53,091 nt of DNA from an uncultured Lachnospiraceae bacterium (GCA_905197485.1 CAJJYZ010000014.1:1-53091); one strand, 5' to 3'. Counted from the stretch's first letter, positions 24,794-34,002 are shown. Program-made: numbers and translations. The notes: generated by a model from the letters alone, not told the origin.

Positions 24794-27700
24794 ATGAAGA
24801 ACAAGATTAAGAGAATTTCAAAAGGAGATTTTGATACAGTACAGCCGGATATCCGTTTTTCTGAGACGAGAATTGTGATGAGAATCAGTGAAGGCGGAAT
24901 CTACGAAGGAAGTTTTACGCTTCACAACGAGCAGGAAGGGAAAATCAGAGGGCTTGTATATCCCTCTTCTTTCCGCATGCAGTGCAAAGAGCAGGGATTT
25001 GAAGGGAATCCGGTGGAGATTCACTACACCTTTCAAGGAGAAGGCATGCGTTCTGGAGATGTGGAAGAAGGGAAGTTTTCCATCGTCTGCAATGGAGGAG
25101 AGTATGAGATTACGTTTATTGCAGTGGTGGAGAAGCCGTTTGTCGTGACAGATTACGGAAAGATTCAGAGCATGAGAGACTTTAAGAAGCTTGCCATGAC
25201 AGATTTCGGGGAGGCGCAGAAGCTGTTTCGCTCCAAACGGTTTGCAGAACTTTTGAAATATGAAGATGAAAGGATGATGGCGCTTTATTCCAATATGAGA
25301 AAATGGGAGTTGGATGAGCAGGCGTTGGAGGAATTTCTCATAGGCACGAAGCTAAAAGAGAAGATTTATCTGTCATTCCCGGATGAGGAGAAGGAATTCT
25401 CTCATTTGTTCGAGACAACGAAAGAGTCGGTCATCGTAGCGAAAAATACATGGGGATATCTTCCGATGCATATAAGCGCGGACGGGGAGTTCCTTGAGAT
25501 TGTGAAAAAGAATGTGACGACAGAAGATTTCGTCGGAACAAACTATTATCTGGAATACATTGTACATAGAGAGAAGCTGCATCCGGGGAATAATTTCGGA
25601 AAGATTATCGTAGAAACGCCATATGAGACGATTGACTATCCGGTGACGGTACATCAGGATGCGAAGCATACGGAGCATCATGGGGAGGAGTCCCTGATGT
25701 TCGGAAGTATTTTGAAGAGTTATATGTCCTGTATCAGCGGAAGGTTGAAGCTGGATGTGTGGACAGGGCAGGCGGTTGCGCTCGTAAAAGAGTTGCGGGA
25801 ATTGGAACCGAAAAATGAGATGTATGAGCTTCTTCTTGCCCACGTATTTCTCCGCGGCGGAAGACTGGAGGAAGGGCAGTGGATTCTGGAAAATCATACG
25901 CACAGCCGGTTTGGAATCGGGAAAAAGCCGGAGGTGAATGCGTACTATCTGTTCCTTACTGCACTTGTGAGAAAGGATGATGCGTACACGAAACGGATTG
26001 CAGATGAGCTGCATAAGATTTACGCAAAGAATCCGGCGTCCTGGAAGATTCTCTGCATGATTTTGAATTTGGACCCGAAATATAGAAACTATGGGGAGCG
26101 TCTCGTCCTTCTGAAGGAAAAATTCGACAAAAAAGAATACCAGAGTCATATCCTTCCATATATTGAGGCGTATATCTGCTACCAGGAGCGCAGCAGCCTT
26201 CTGAAGAAACTCGGTGAATTTGAATTGAAAATCCTGAATTTTGCAACGAAGTACCGCATTATTACGAAGGAGTTGGCACTCTATGCGGCGAATTTGGCAA
26301 GTCAGGAAAAATCGTATGATGAGACGTTATGCCAGATTTTGATTCGTTCATATCGGTTATACGAAGAGCCGATGATTCTCTCTGCGATTTGTACGCTTCT
26401 GATTAAAGGAAATAAGACGGGAAAGGCATATTTCCCTTGGTATCAGAAAGCGATTGATTCCGGCATGAAGCTTGTCCAGTTATACGAGTATTATATGATG
26501 TCGGCGGATGACAGGCGAATCAAAGGGGCATTTCCGCGAAGCGTACTGCTTTATTTTTCTCATGGAATGTCCATGGATTACAAGAAGACCGCGCTTCTTT
26601 ATGCGAACCTTCTGACATATGAGGATGAGAACAGCAGCCTGTTTGCAAGTTATCGGGAGAAGATAGAAGAATTCGCGTGGAAGCAATTGATGAAACGAAG
26701 AATCGACGAGAATCTCCGGATTATTTATAAGAGATTCTGCAGCGAGCCGGATAATGATGTGGACCACATGAAAGCCATTTACGATATTTCTAATGCATAT
26801 CATGTGAAAACGAAAGTTCCGAATATCCAGTATGTTCTCGTCATAGAGAAGGACGGAAAGATTAGCCAGCGGGTTGCTTACTCGGAAGAAGGGGCGCAGA
26901 TTATCCTCTACCATAAGTCGTCCAGAATTGTGTGGGAGACAGGCGACGGCCGCCATTATACGGATTCGATTCCGTATGAGATGAAACGACTCTTTTACGA
27001 ATCCCAGTTTATTGAGATGTATAAGGAAAAAGAGGCGCTTCTTGAACATAAGGAAAAAGAGAAAAAGGCAGAGCTGAACTATGAGAATCTGAAACGTTAT
27101 GGGTTAGATTACTTTGAAGACGAGCAGGTATTTCGTTTCTTGAGCAAGCGTATTCGGGAGGAAGACGACGAGGAGGAGAAAGAGGAGGATGAATTCCAGG
27201 TATCTCTTGTATTTGAACTTCTCAAAAGAGGACAGTTCGATAAAGCATCTTTATCCTATCTCGTAACTTATTATTGCGGAGCTACGAAGGATATGAAACT
27301 CGTATGGAGAATGGCGCGGGAATATGATGTCAAGACACACAGCATTGCAGAGCGCATCATCACGCAGATGTTGTTTTCAGAGACACTCTTTAAAGAAGAA
27401 GAGATTTTCATCGATTACTATCAAGGCGGCGCATATTTCCGGCTGAAACTCGGATATCTGGCGCTCGCATCACAGGAATATGTGGTGAAGAATCGACAGA
27501 TGAAGGAAGAAATCGTTCAGATTATATTAAAAGAATTGCGGGAAGAAGAACTTTTGGCAGATATTTGCAAGGTTGCGGTATTGAAATTCTATTCGGAACA
27601 TCCTTATCAGGAAGAGACGGAGGAGATACTTCCGGAACTTTTGCAGGAGCTCTGTGAAAAACAACTGGTATTTCCATTTTATTTGAAGTACAAGAAAGAA

Positions 27701-28096
27701 TGGCTTCGCGAAGTGATGCTATATGATAAGGTTATGATTTCCTACCAGACGGAAGAGGGAGGAAAAGTGAAGCTTACTTACACGTTAAAAGACGACCGGG
27801 AGGAAGAGGGGGAAACGTGTGTAGAGCAACTGACTCCGATGTATGCGAACATCTATGTGAAGCAGTTTGTTTTATATGACACAGAAGAGCTTACGTTTTC
27901 ATTCGAAGAGAGTGATGAGAAGAAAGTGATTCATGAAGAGCGCGGTATTTTGAGGCGGGAAGAAGAACATACGGTAATCGGAAAATTCGGCAAGCTGAAT
28001 GCGATGAGCAGGATGGAAGAAACAGAACGTGAGAATAGCATGAACGTTTACCGATTGGAGGAAAGGCTTGCGGAAGAAATATTTGAGATTAACTAA
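24794..28096 (+). CDS. Giant beta-sandwich plus helical-repeat protein, DUF5717-like
   Basis: 1100 residues, hydrophilic, with no signal peptide or membrane helix, so probably cytoplasmic. Residues about 20-115 look like an Ig/MSP-type beta sandwich (EGSFTLHNEQEGKIRGLVYP, GDVEEGKFSIVCNGGEYEIT). A second beta module lies around 195-290. The rest to about 900 is alpha-helical, with repeated aromatic/leucine-rich pairs suggestive of TPR-like solenoids. An acidic linker (EEDDEEEKEEDE) lies near 790, and a beta-rich end follows. I recall the family as DUF5717, seen beside DUF5716 in Lachnospiraceae; its function is unknown. RBS TAGGAGAAC. The 18-bp gap to the next gene indicates an obligate operon. 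Confidence 0.8.
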   Translation: MKNKIKRISKGDFDTVQPDIRFSETRIVMRISEGGIYEGSFTLHNEQEGKIRGLVYPSSFRMQCKEQGFEGNPVEIHYTFQGEGMRSGDVEEGKFSIVCNGGEYEITFIAVVEKPFVVTDYGKIQSMRDFKKLAMTDFGEAQKLFRSKRFAELLKYEDERMMALYSNMRKWELDEQALEEFLIGTKLKEKIYLSFPDEEKEFSHLFETTKESVIVAKNTWGYLPMHISADGEFLEIVKKNVTTEDFVGTNYYLEYIVHREKLHPGNNFGKIIVETPYETIDYPVTVHQDAKHTEHHGEESLMFGSILKSYMSCISGRLKLDVWTGQAVALVKELRELEPKNEMYELLLAHVFLRGGRLEEGQWILENHTHSRFGIGKKPEVNAYYLFLTALVRKDDAYTKRIADELHKIYAKNPASWKILCMILNLDPKYRNYGERLVLLKEKFDKKEYQSHILPYIEAYICYQERSSLLKKLGEFELKILNFATKYRIITKELALYAANLASQEKSYDETLCQILIRSYRLYEEPMILSAICTLLIKGNKTGKAYFPWYQKAIDSGMKLVQLYEYYMMSADDRRIKGAFPRSVLLYFSHGMSMDYKKTALLYANLLTYEDENSSLFASYREKIEEFAWKQLMKRRIDENLRIIYKRFCSEPDNDVDHMKAIYDISNAYHVKTKVPNIQYVLVIEKDGKISQRVAYSEEGAQIILYHKSSRIVWETGDGRHYTDSIPYEMKRLFYESQFIEMYKEKEALLEHKEKEKKAELNYENLKRYGLDYFEDEQVFRFLSKRIREEDDEEEKEEDEFQVSLVFELLKRGQFDKASLSYLVTYYCGATKDMKLVWRMAREYDVKTHSIAERIITQMLFSETLFKEEEIFIDYYQGGAYFRLKLGYLALASQEYVVKNRQMKEEIVQIILKELREEELLADICKVAVLKFYSEHPYQEETEEILPELLQELCEKQLVFPFYLKYKKEWLREVMLYDKVMISYQTEEGGKVKLTYTLKDDREEEGETCVEQLTPMYANIYVKQFVLYDTEELTFSFEESDEKKVIHEERGILRREEEHTVIGKFGKLNAMSRMEETERENSMNVYRLEERLAEEIFEIN

Positions 28097-28114
28097 GAGA
28101 CAGGGGAGAGCTGC

Positions 28115-29398
28115 ATGATACACAGACAGATAATAGGAATAGAATTAAATGAAAGAATGTGTCAGGTAAGCTTCTATGATACGGAGTCGAGAGAACCACA
28201 CACCATGGAAGCGGATGCGGAGAATTATCAGATTCCGCTCGTAATCGGGCGAAAGGGTGGCAGTTGGATATATGGAAAAGAGGCGCAGAAAGAAGAGGCG
28301 GCAGGAAATGCGGTCTGCGTGTATGACCTTCTGGATGTGGCGAAGAGTCGGGAACTCATACAACTTGGCGAGAAGATGTATGAGGGAGTCTGGCTGTTGT
28401 CCATGTACCTTCAACTTGTTCTGAAGCCGTATGAGAATATTGGAGCAATTGCGTTTGCCATACCGGAGATGGATATGGAGCTGTCTCAGATATTGAAAAG
28501 CGTAGGACAGAAGCTTGGAGTTTCGAAAGAGCAGGTGTATGTCCAGGACTACAAAGAAAGCTTCTGCTATTATATGTTCCATCAGCCAAAGGAACTGTGG
28601 CAGTATGAATCTGCATTGTTTTACTGTGACAAGAATCATATGCGGGCATATATGCTGCGTAAGCTGAAAACAGCGTACGGAAAAGGATATGGACAGTTCG
28701 TTACGGTGGACGAAGTGGCAGGAACGAAGATTGAGGAACTGGAAGAAGTATATCCGGTTCTGAATGTGGAACGGGCGAGGGAAGCGGACGAGGCGTTCAA
28801 ACGTCTGATTCAGGGAGTCTTTGAAAGACGCCTAGTCTCCTCTGTTTTTCTGACGGGAGAAGGATTTGAAAGCAACTGGTATCCGAATTCTCTCCGTACT
28901 CTGTGCAATGGGCGACGCGTGTTCCAGGGAAATAACCTTTACAGCAAGGGAGCCTGTTACGCGGCTTATAACAAATCGATAGAGAATGCAGGGGTTCCGG
29001 TTTATCTGGATGAAACGAAGATGACGGAGCAGATTTGCCTGAAACTTCGGATGAGAGGAATGGAGCGATGGTATCCGATTGTCGCATGGGGCACGAGATG
29101 GTACGAAGGAGACCGTCAGTTTGAAGTGCTTCTGGAAGATACGGAAGATGTGGAACTTCATATTGAATCTTTGCATCAGAAGGACGTAGAGGTGGTACGC
29201 GTCTCATTAGATGGGCTTCCGAAACGGGGAAATTATACACTTCGTCTTCAGGTCTGCGTTACATTTGAAGATGAGAGAACTTGCAAAATCACATGGAAAG
29301 ACGTGGGATTCGGCGCGTTCTTTGAGCCGTCCGGTTTCCAGACGGAGACGGTCATTCACTTAGGAGGAGAATATGGGCAGTTTAATTCTTTGTCATGA
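28115..29398 (+). CDS. Hsp70/actin-fold-like protein, DUF5716-like
   Basis: 427 residues. The N-terminus IIGIELNERMCQVSFYD fits the phosphate-1 beta hairpin of the actin/Hsp70/sugar-kinase superfamily. IPLVIGRKGGSWIYGKEA recalls the DnaK entry strand, and VFLTGEGFESNW (about 244-255) with the later GRRVFQGNNLYSKGACYAA segment recalls the adenosine motif and final helix. The last 120 residues are a beta-sandwich-like tail. The canonical DxGxxxx aspartate and the GGG of the adenosine motif are altered (E, GEG), so nucleotide binding may be weak or lost. Family label from memory; function unknown. Operon partner of the giant protein. Confidence 0.75.
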   Translation: MIHRQIIGIELNERMCQVSFYDTESREPHTMEADAENYQIPLVIGRKGGSWIYGKEAQKEEAAGNAVCVYDLLDVAKSRELIQLGEKMYEGVWLLSMYLQLVLKPYENIGAIAFAIPEMDMELSQILKSVGQKLGVSKEQVYVQDYKESFCYYMFHQPKELWQYESALFYCDKNHMRAYMLRKLKTAYGKGYGQFVTVDEVAGTKIEELEEVYPVLNVERAREADEAFKRLIQGVFERRLVSSVFLTGEGFESNWYPNSLRTLCNGRRVFQGNNLYSKGACYAAYNKSIENAGVPVYLDETKMTEQICLKLRMRGMERWYPIVAWGTRWYEGDRQFEVLLEDTEDVELHIESLHQKDVEVVRVSLDGLPKRGNYTLRLQVCVTFEDERTCKITWKDVGFGAFFEPSGFQTETVIHLGGEYGQFNSLS

Positions 29399-30137
29399 GA
29401 AGAAGGCAAAACAAGCGTATGAAATTACAAGGATTCATAAGAAAATCCATACCATCGAGGAATTATGTTATTACCTCAGCAATCATTTGTATCTGATTGA
29501 CTATACGATTATCAATAAGCAGCTCTGCGACTGGATTCAGGAAGAACTGGGGATGGACGCTCTTGCAAGAGATTTGCGTACCTGTATCAGAAGAAATGGT
29601 TCTGTAGAGCAATTCGTGATTCTGATTCTGCGTTCATCGGCAATCTATACGGAGCAGGAGCTGAAGAAAATCGAAGACTTGATGAAGCATCTGAAGAATC
29701 AGAAAGATGTGGAGAGAAAGAAATACAAGGCGGATAATCTGCTGGAAAGCGGAGAGATAGAGGCTGCCATTTTAGTGTATCGTTCGATTCTGCATGCGGA
29801 TTGGGATGAGACGCTGGACCATCAGTTTTACGGTAGAGTGTATGCCTGTCTTGGAGCTGCTTACGGACGACTGTTCCTGTATGAGGAAGCGGCGAAGATG
29901 TATGAAGCCGCTTACCAAATCTGCGAAGAAGAATCTCTTGTGCGTGCATATGTTTATTGCTGCAGAAATTATATGGATGGGGAAACCTATCAGGCGCTTC
30001 TCGATAGAAACGAGTGGTATCAGACCATCGAGGAAGGGCTGGAAGAACGGGAAGAAGAGATTTACTCGCAGATGGAACCGGTCTGTGTGGAAGAACAATT
30101 ACAACTGTATAAAAATCGTTATCGCAGGGTGTGCTAG
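29373..30137 (+). CDS. TPR-like helical protein of unknown function
   Basis: 254 residues; starts inside the end of the previous gene (26-bp overlap) at an ATG with AGGAGGA five bases upstream, so the start is secure. An N-terminal helical domain (residues 1-105) is followed by TPR-like pairs around 115-200 (ADNLLESGEIEAAILVYRSI, GAAYGRLFLYEEAAKMYEAA). The terminal region is acidic. No signal or membrane segment. The overlap implies translational coupling with the Hsp70-like protein, suggesting a fixed complex; the function is not recognised. Its stop codon lies inside the terminator hairpin. Confidence 0.8.
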   Translation: MGSLILCHEKKAKQAYEITRIHKKIHTIEELCYYLSNHLYLIDYTIINKQLCDWIQEELGMDALARDLRTCIRRNGSVEQFVILILRSSAIYTEQELKKIEDLMKHLKNQKDVERKKYKADNLLESGEIEAAILVYRSILHADWDETLDHQFYGRVYACLGAAYGRLFLYEEAAKMYEAAYQICEEESLVRAYVYCCRNYMDGETYQALLDRNEWYQTIEEGLEEREEEIYSQMEPVCVEEQLQLYKNRYRRVC

Positions 30138-30155
30138 AAAGCACATCCTTTTTTT
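30126..30155 (+). terminator. Terminator overlapping the stop codon of the TPR-like gene
   Basis: AGGGTGTGCT (30126-30135) pairs with AGCACATCCT (30140-30149), loop AGAA, then seven Ts. The 5' arm encodes the last codons of the preceding protein. Confidence 0.92.
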
Positions 30156-30175
30156 GATATAGGAAACTTCTTTCG

Positions 30176-30224
30176 TTGACAAATGTTCCATAACATGGTA
30201 TTGTAATACTAATTTAGTTTAGTA
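30176..30224 (+). promoter_or_regulatory. Promoter and putative operator of the amino-acid ABC operon
   Basis: TTGACA (30176-30181) and TATTGT (30199-30204), 17-bp spacer. A perfect inverted repeat TACTAA-N6-TTAGTA covers 30207-30224, at the expected start site, and is well placed for a repressor. The regulator is unknown. Confidence 0.65.
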
Positions 30225-30269
30225 GAGTGATAACGTGGTAGCACAAGAAAGGAAAGCGGAGGAATGAGT

Positions 30270-31079
30270 ATGAAGAAGAGAGTAGTTGCAAGTTTGATGG
30301 CAGTTGTGATGGTGATGAGCATGTTGGCAGGATGTGGAAAGGAGAAGACGGAAGGGAAAGATACTTCTTTGGAATATGTAAAGGAGAAAGGGACGTTGAT
30401 TGTCGGGCTGGACCCGGCGTTTCCGCCGATGGGATTCATGGATGAAGACCAGAAGATTGTAGGGTTTGACATTGACCTTGCCGAGGAAGTGTGTAAGAGG
30501 ATGGAGATAGAGCCGGAGTTCACACCGATTGACTGGGATACGAAGGAACAGGAGCTGAATACGAAAGGAATCGATTGTATCTGGAATGGATTGTCCAGGT
30601 CGCCGAAGCGTGAGGAGGAGCTTCTTCTGAGTGATACTTACATGCTGAATACGCAAGTCGCAGTCGTACTTGCCGACAATCCGGCGGAGAAACTGTCAGA
30701 CCTTTCCGGGAAAACGGTAGCGGTGCAGACCGCATCTACGGCGGAAGAGGCGATTTCCGAGAAGAAGGAATTCGCAGATTCTATTGAACTTCTTTCCATC
30801 AAGGACAACGTACAGGCGATGCTGGAACTCGGAACGAACAGTGCGGACGCAGTCGTCATGGATAAAGTCGTTGCGATGTATTATATGGAAAAAGAAGCAG
30901 GAAAATACAAAGTATTGGAAGAAAGCCTTGCCGATGAGGAATATGCGATAGCCTTCCGAAAAGGAGATAAGGCATTGTGCAAGGAAGTAGCCAAGACATT
31001 GAAAGAGATGAAGGAAGACGGAACGCTTGGCGAGATTGCAACAAAGTGGTTCGGCGAGGACATCACGACGGTGGAATAA
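30270..31079 (+). CDS. Polar amino-acid ABC transporter substrate-binding lipoprotein
   Basis: 269 residues from the second of two ATGs; GGAGG sits seven bases before 30270 but abuts the first ATG (30264). Lipoprotein signal with lipobox LAGC (C22). SBP family 3: GTLIVGLDPAFPPMGFMDED, GFDIDLAEEV, IDCIWNGLSRSPKREE. Anchored outside the membrane, it delivers a polar amino acid to the permease encoded next. The ligand is not determined. Confidence 0.92.
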   Translation: MKKRVVASLMAVVMVMSMLAGCGKEKTEGKDTSLEYVKEKGTLIVGLDPAFPPMGFMDEDQKIVGFDIDLAEEVCKRMEIEPEFTPIDWDTKEQELNTKGIDCIWNGLSRSPKREEELLLSDTYMLNTQVAVVLADNPAEKLSDLSGKTVAVQTASTAEEAISEKKEFADSIELLSIKDNVQAMLELGTNSADAVVMDKVVAMYYMEKEAGKYKVLEESLADEEYAIAFRKGDKALCKEVAKTLKEMKEDGTLGEIATKWFGEDITTVE

Positions 31080-31110
31080 GAAGAATCGGTAAGAGGATGG
31101 GAGAAGTAAG

Positions 31111-31761
31111 ATGACAGCAGCGGAATTATTGAAATTTATCGGATATATGTGTGAGGCGGCGGGAACGACCTTGAGTGTATTTTTTCTGACACTACTTTTT
31201 GGGCTGCCTCTCGGCATGATTGCCTGTCTCGGAAGAATGTCGAGAATCGGCGGGGTACGTTTCGTTACGAAGGCATATCTTCTCGTGATGAGAGGAACGC
31301 CGCTTTTATTACAGCTTATGTTTTTTAAGTATGCGCCGTATTACCTGTTTGGCGTGACAATGGAAACTTACACAGCGGGAATCCTGGCGTTTTCCGTCAA
31401 CTATGCGGCGTATTTTGCGGAAATCTATCGAAGCGGAATGGAGTCGATTCCGAAAGGACAGAAAGAAGCGGCGTTTATTCTTGGATTTACGAAGACCCAG
31501 ACATTTTTCAAGATTACGCTTCCTCAGGTTGTGAAACGGATTCTGCCTCCGATGGGAAGTGAGTTTATGACGCTTGTGAAAGATACGTCTTTGATTCAGA
31601 TTATCGGAGTGGCGGAGATGTATAAGCTGGCGACACAGACGATGGCGCGGGAAGTAACGGTAGCGCCTCTCATCGTAGCAGGCGCGTTCTACCTGATTAT
31701 GAACGGGGTAGTAGAGAAGGGGTTTTCAATCTTGGAGAAGCAGTTGTCATATTATCAATAG
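31111..31761 (+). CDS. Amino-acid ABC transporter permease
   Basis: 216 residues, about five membrane helices, HisM/GlnP type. The EAA loop is visible as ESIPKGQKEAAFILGFTKTQ; FKITLPQVVKRILPP follows. RBS GGGAGAAG. Works as a homodimer with the lipoprotein and ATPase of this operon. Confidence 0.93.
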   Translation: MTAAELLKFIGYMCEAAGTTLSVFFLTLLFGLPLGMIACLGRMSRIGGVRFVTKAYLLVMRGTPLLLQLMFFKYAPYYLFGVTMETYTAGILAFSVNYAAYFAEIYRSGMESIPKGQKEAAFILGFTKTQTFFKITLPQVVKRILPPMGSEFMTLVKDTSLIQIIGVAEMYKLATQTMAREVTVAPLIVAGAFYLIMNGVVEKGFSILEKQLSYYQ

Positions 31762-31773
31762 GGGGAAGATGCG

Positions 31774-32457
31774 ATGTGTATATTGAAAGTGAAGAACTTA
31801 CGGAAAAGTTTCGGAAAAACGGAGGTACTCAAGGGCATTTCCATGGAAGTGAAAGACGGAGAGATTCTTTCGTTTATCGGTTCCTCCGGTTCCGGGAAAT
31901 CAACCATGCTTCGATGTATTACGGGGCTGGAAACGCCGGATGCGGGAGAGATTGAAGTGCAGGGGAAGGCAGGACTCGTGTTTCAGAACTTTAATTTGTT
32001 TCCGCATTATAATGTGTTAAGAAATATTACGGAAGCGCCGGTACATGTGCTTGGAATGAAAAAAGAAGAGGCGGAAGAGGAAGCGATGGGACTTTTGGGA
32101 CGGCTGGGACTTTCCGATAAGGCGAAAGCGTATCCGTACCAGTTATCCGGCGGACAGGCACAGCGTGTATCTATCGCCCGGGCGCTGGCGTTAAAACCGA
32201 ATCTGCTCTTTTTCGATGAACCGACGTCTGCCTTGGACCCGGAACTTACGGGGGAAGTGCTGAAGGTGATTCGTTCTTTGGCGGATTTGCGGATGACGAT
32301 GGTTATCGTGACCCATGAGATGGCTTTTGCCCGGGCTGTCTCCAATCGGATTATATTTATGGATAAGGGAAAGATTGAGGAAGAGGGCACCCCGGAGGAA
32401 GTGTTCACATCGGAAAATGCGCGTGTGAAGGAATTTCTCGGAAAGTTTCATTCTTAA
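31774..32457 (+). CDS. Amino-acid ABC transporter ATPase
   Basis: 227 residues, slightly short for the GlnQ/HisP class. Walker A GSSGSGKST, Q-loop FQNFNLFPH, signature LSGGQAQRVSIARAL, Walker B LLFFDEPTSALDPE and switch H in VTHEMAFA are intact. The segment after Walker A is shorter than usual. Final gene of the importer operon. Confidence 0.94.
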   Translation: MCILKVKNLRKSFGKTEVLKGISMEVKDGEILSFIGSSGSGKSTMLRCITGLETPDAGEIEVQGKAGLVFQNFNLFPHYNVLRNITEAPVHVLGMKKEEAEEEAMGLLGRLGLSDKAKAYPYQLSGGQAQRVSIARALALKPNLLFFDEPTSALDPELTGEVLKVIRSLADLRMTMVIVTHEMAFARAVSNRIIFMDKGKIEEEGTPEEVFTSENARVKEFLGKFHS

Positions 32458-32487
32458 AAGCAAGAAGGAACCTAACGTAAATTTTAC

Positions 32488-32517
32488 TTGGCAGAACGCG
32501 GAGAGTTCATGTATAAT
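32488..32517 (+). promoter_or_regulatory. Promoter upstream of thrE genes
   Basis: TTGGCA (32488-32493) and TATAAT (32512-32517), 18-bp spacer. Start near 32524, only about ten bases before a terminator hairpin. Confidence 0.65.
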
Positions 32518-32533
32518 ATGAAAAAAAGAGGAG

Positions 32534-32564
32534 GAATGATATCGGAAAGGTATCATTCTTTTTT
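32534..32564 (+). terminator. Terminator/attenuator between promoter and thrE start
   Basis: GAATGATAT pairs with GTATCATTC (32534-32542 with 32550-32558, last pair G-T), then six Ts. It can end the upstream importer operon but also lies inside the leader of the thrE transcript. Confidence 0.8.
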
Positions 32565-32616
32565 CGGTACAGACGAAAGGATTTGTCAAGTTTCTTTGGA
32601 TATGAGGAGGAGAGAG

Positions 32617-33405
32617 ATGGATAATGAGCGTTTGATTGAAACGGCTATTTTAGCCGGAGAAACGATGCTGAGAAGCGGCGCGGAAGCCTATCGTGTGGAG
32701 GACACGATGAGCCATATTCTGAAAAATGCGGATGCCGAAAGCCGGGAAGTGATTGTGATGACGACGGTGGTGATGGCAGAGCTGCGTGTCAAAGGGGAGC
32801 AGCCTTTGATTCGGGTAAAAAGGGTGAATAACCGGGGGATTGATTTGAACAAGGTCGTGCTTGTCAACGATACGTCCAGAAAGCTGTGTCATGGAGAGAT
32901 TTGCCTGGAAGAGGCATACGAGAAGATGAAGCAGATATCGAAAGGAACGTATAAGCAGTATACGTCGGAATGGTTCATGCTGCTGACCTATATCGGCGCG
33001 GTGATTGGATTTACGATTATGTTCGGCGGGAAGATGAACGAGATTCTGGCGGCAATCTGTACGGGAGGCATCCTGGCGTTCTGTCAGATATTCGGAGGAA
33101 GAATCCGGATGAACGGATTCATGCTGGAAACCATCTCGGCGATGGCGGTTACGGCGCTTTCGATTCTTCTGAAGGCATTTGTTCCGGCGGCGATTAATAT
33201 CGACGCGTTGATTGTCGGTTCTATCATGCCGATGGTTCCGGGAGTTTCCATTACCAATGCGGTTCGAGATACGCTGCAGGGGGATTATCTGACGGGAGGC
33301 TCCCGTATGATGGAGGCGTTCATCCATGCGGCGGCGATTGCGCTTGGCGTGGGAATCGGAATGGCGATTTTTGGAAGTAAGTTTATAGGGAGGACAGTAC
33401 TATGA
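32617..33405 (+). CDS. Threonine/serine exporter, N-terminal-domain subunit (ThrE type)
   Basis: 262 residues from the ATG with AGGAGG six bases upstream; the frame extends back to 32488 but that part overlaps the promoter and terminator. An N-terminal cytoplasmic domain (LRSGAEAYRVEDTM, VMTTVVMAELRV) is followed by about five membrane helices from residue 115 (ALIVGSIMPMVPGVSITNAV). In Clostridia, ThrE is split into this part and a smaller subunit, encoded here with a 4-bp overlap. Exports amino or dicarboxylic acids; substrate inferred from family only. Confidence 0.88.
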   Translation: MDNERLIETAILAGETMLRSGAEAYRVEDTMSHILKNADAESREVIVMTTVVMAELRVKGEQPLIRVKRVNNRGIDLNKVVLVNDTSRKLCHGEICLEEAYEKMKQISKGTYKQYTSEWFMLLTYIGAVIGFTIMFGGKMNEILAAICTGGILAFCQIFGGRIRMNGFMLETISAMAVTALSILLKAFVPAAINIDALIVGSIMPMVPGVSITNAVRDTLQGDYLTGGSRMMEAFIHAAAIALGVGIGMAIFGSKFIGRTVL

Positions 33406-33845
33406 TTCTTCAGATTGTAGGAGCTTTTGTGGCGATGTACTGGTTTGCGGTGCTGATTGAGACGCCGAAGAAATATCTGCCGGTGGCGGGAATCGTGGCG
33501 TCGGTCGGCTGGTTTGTATATCTGATTTGCGAGAACCGGTGGGAGGATGCCGTTCTTGCCACGTTCTTTTCGGCGGTGACGGTGACACTGATATCCCATG
33601 TGCTGGCGAGAAAATATAAGACTCCGGTAACGATTTTTCTGATTGCGGGAATCATCCCTACCGTACCGGGAGCTACGATGTACCGTATCGCGTACTATGT
33701 AATTCTGGGAGACAATAATATGTCCGTACATTATCTGATGGAAATGTTTAAAATCGCAGGAGCGATTGCGGTAGCGATTTTCATTGTGGATTCTTTAATC
33801 CGCGTATTCTTCAGAATCGGCACAAAACGGAATGCGAAGGCTTAA
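33402..33845 (+). CDS. Threonine/serine exporter, small C-terminal subunit (ThrE_2 type)
   Basis: 147 residues, four to five membrane helices, with the family segment IPTVPGATMYRIAYYVILGD near the C-terminal half. Begins in an ATGA overlap with the larger subunit, indicating translational coupling and a heteromeric exporter. No clear terminator follows. Confidence 0.87.
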   Translation: MILQIVGAFVAMYWFAVLIETPKKYLPVAGIVASVGWFVYLICENRWEDAVLATFFSAVTVTLISHVLARKYKTPVTIFLIAGIIPTVPGATMYRIAYYVILGDNNMSVHYLMEMFKIAGAIAVAIFIVDSLIRVFFRIGTKRNAKA

Positions 33846-33931
33846 AACGAATAAAAATGATGATAAAATTGCAAAAATCTCTCTTTTTAATATATAAAAT
33901 AGGAAAAATAGAAGAAATTTGAAAGAATAAG

Positions 33932-33960
33932 TTGACGAAGATTCAAAAAGTCGTTATTAT
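33932..33960 (+). promoter_or_regulatory. Promoter of the aminotransferase gene
   Basis: TTGACG (33932-33937) and TATTAT (33955-33960), 17-bp spacer, 42 bp upstream of the start codon. Confidence 0.65.
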
Positions 33961-34002
33961 AACATATAACGAAAAACAAGAGAAAGAGCAGGAGGTTTTG
34001 CG

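Noticed and set aside
25373..27049. Several long minus-strand frames within the giant gene
   Set aside because: Products are rich in His, Arg, Leu and Ile as expected of antisense to an A/G-rich gene; no ribosome sites or family motifs.
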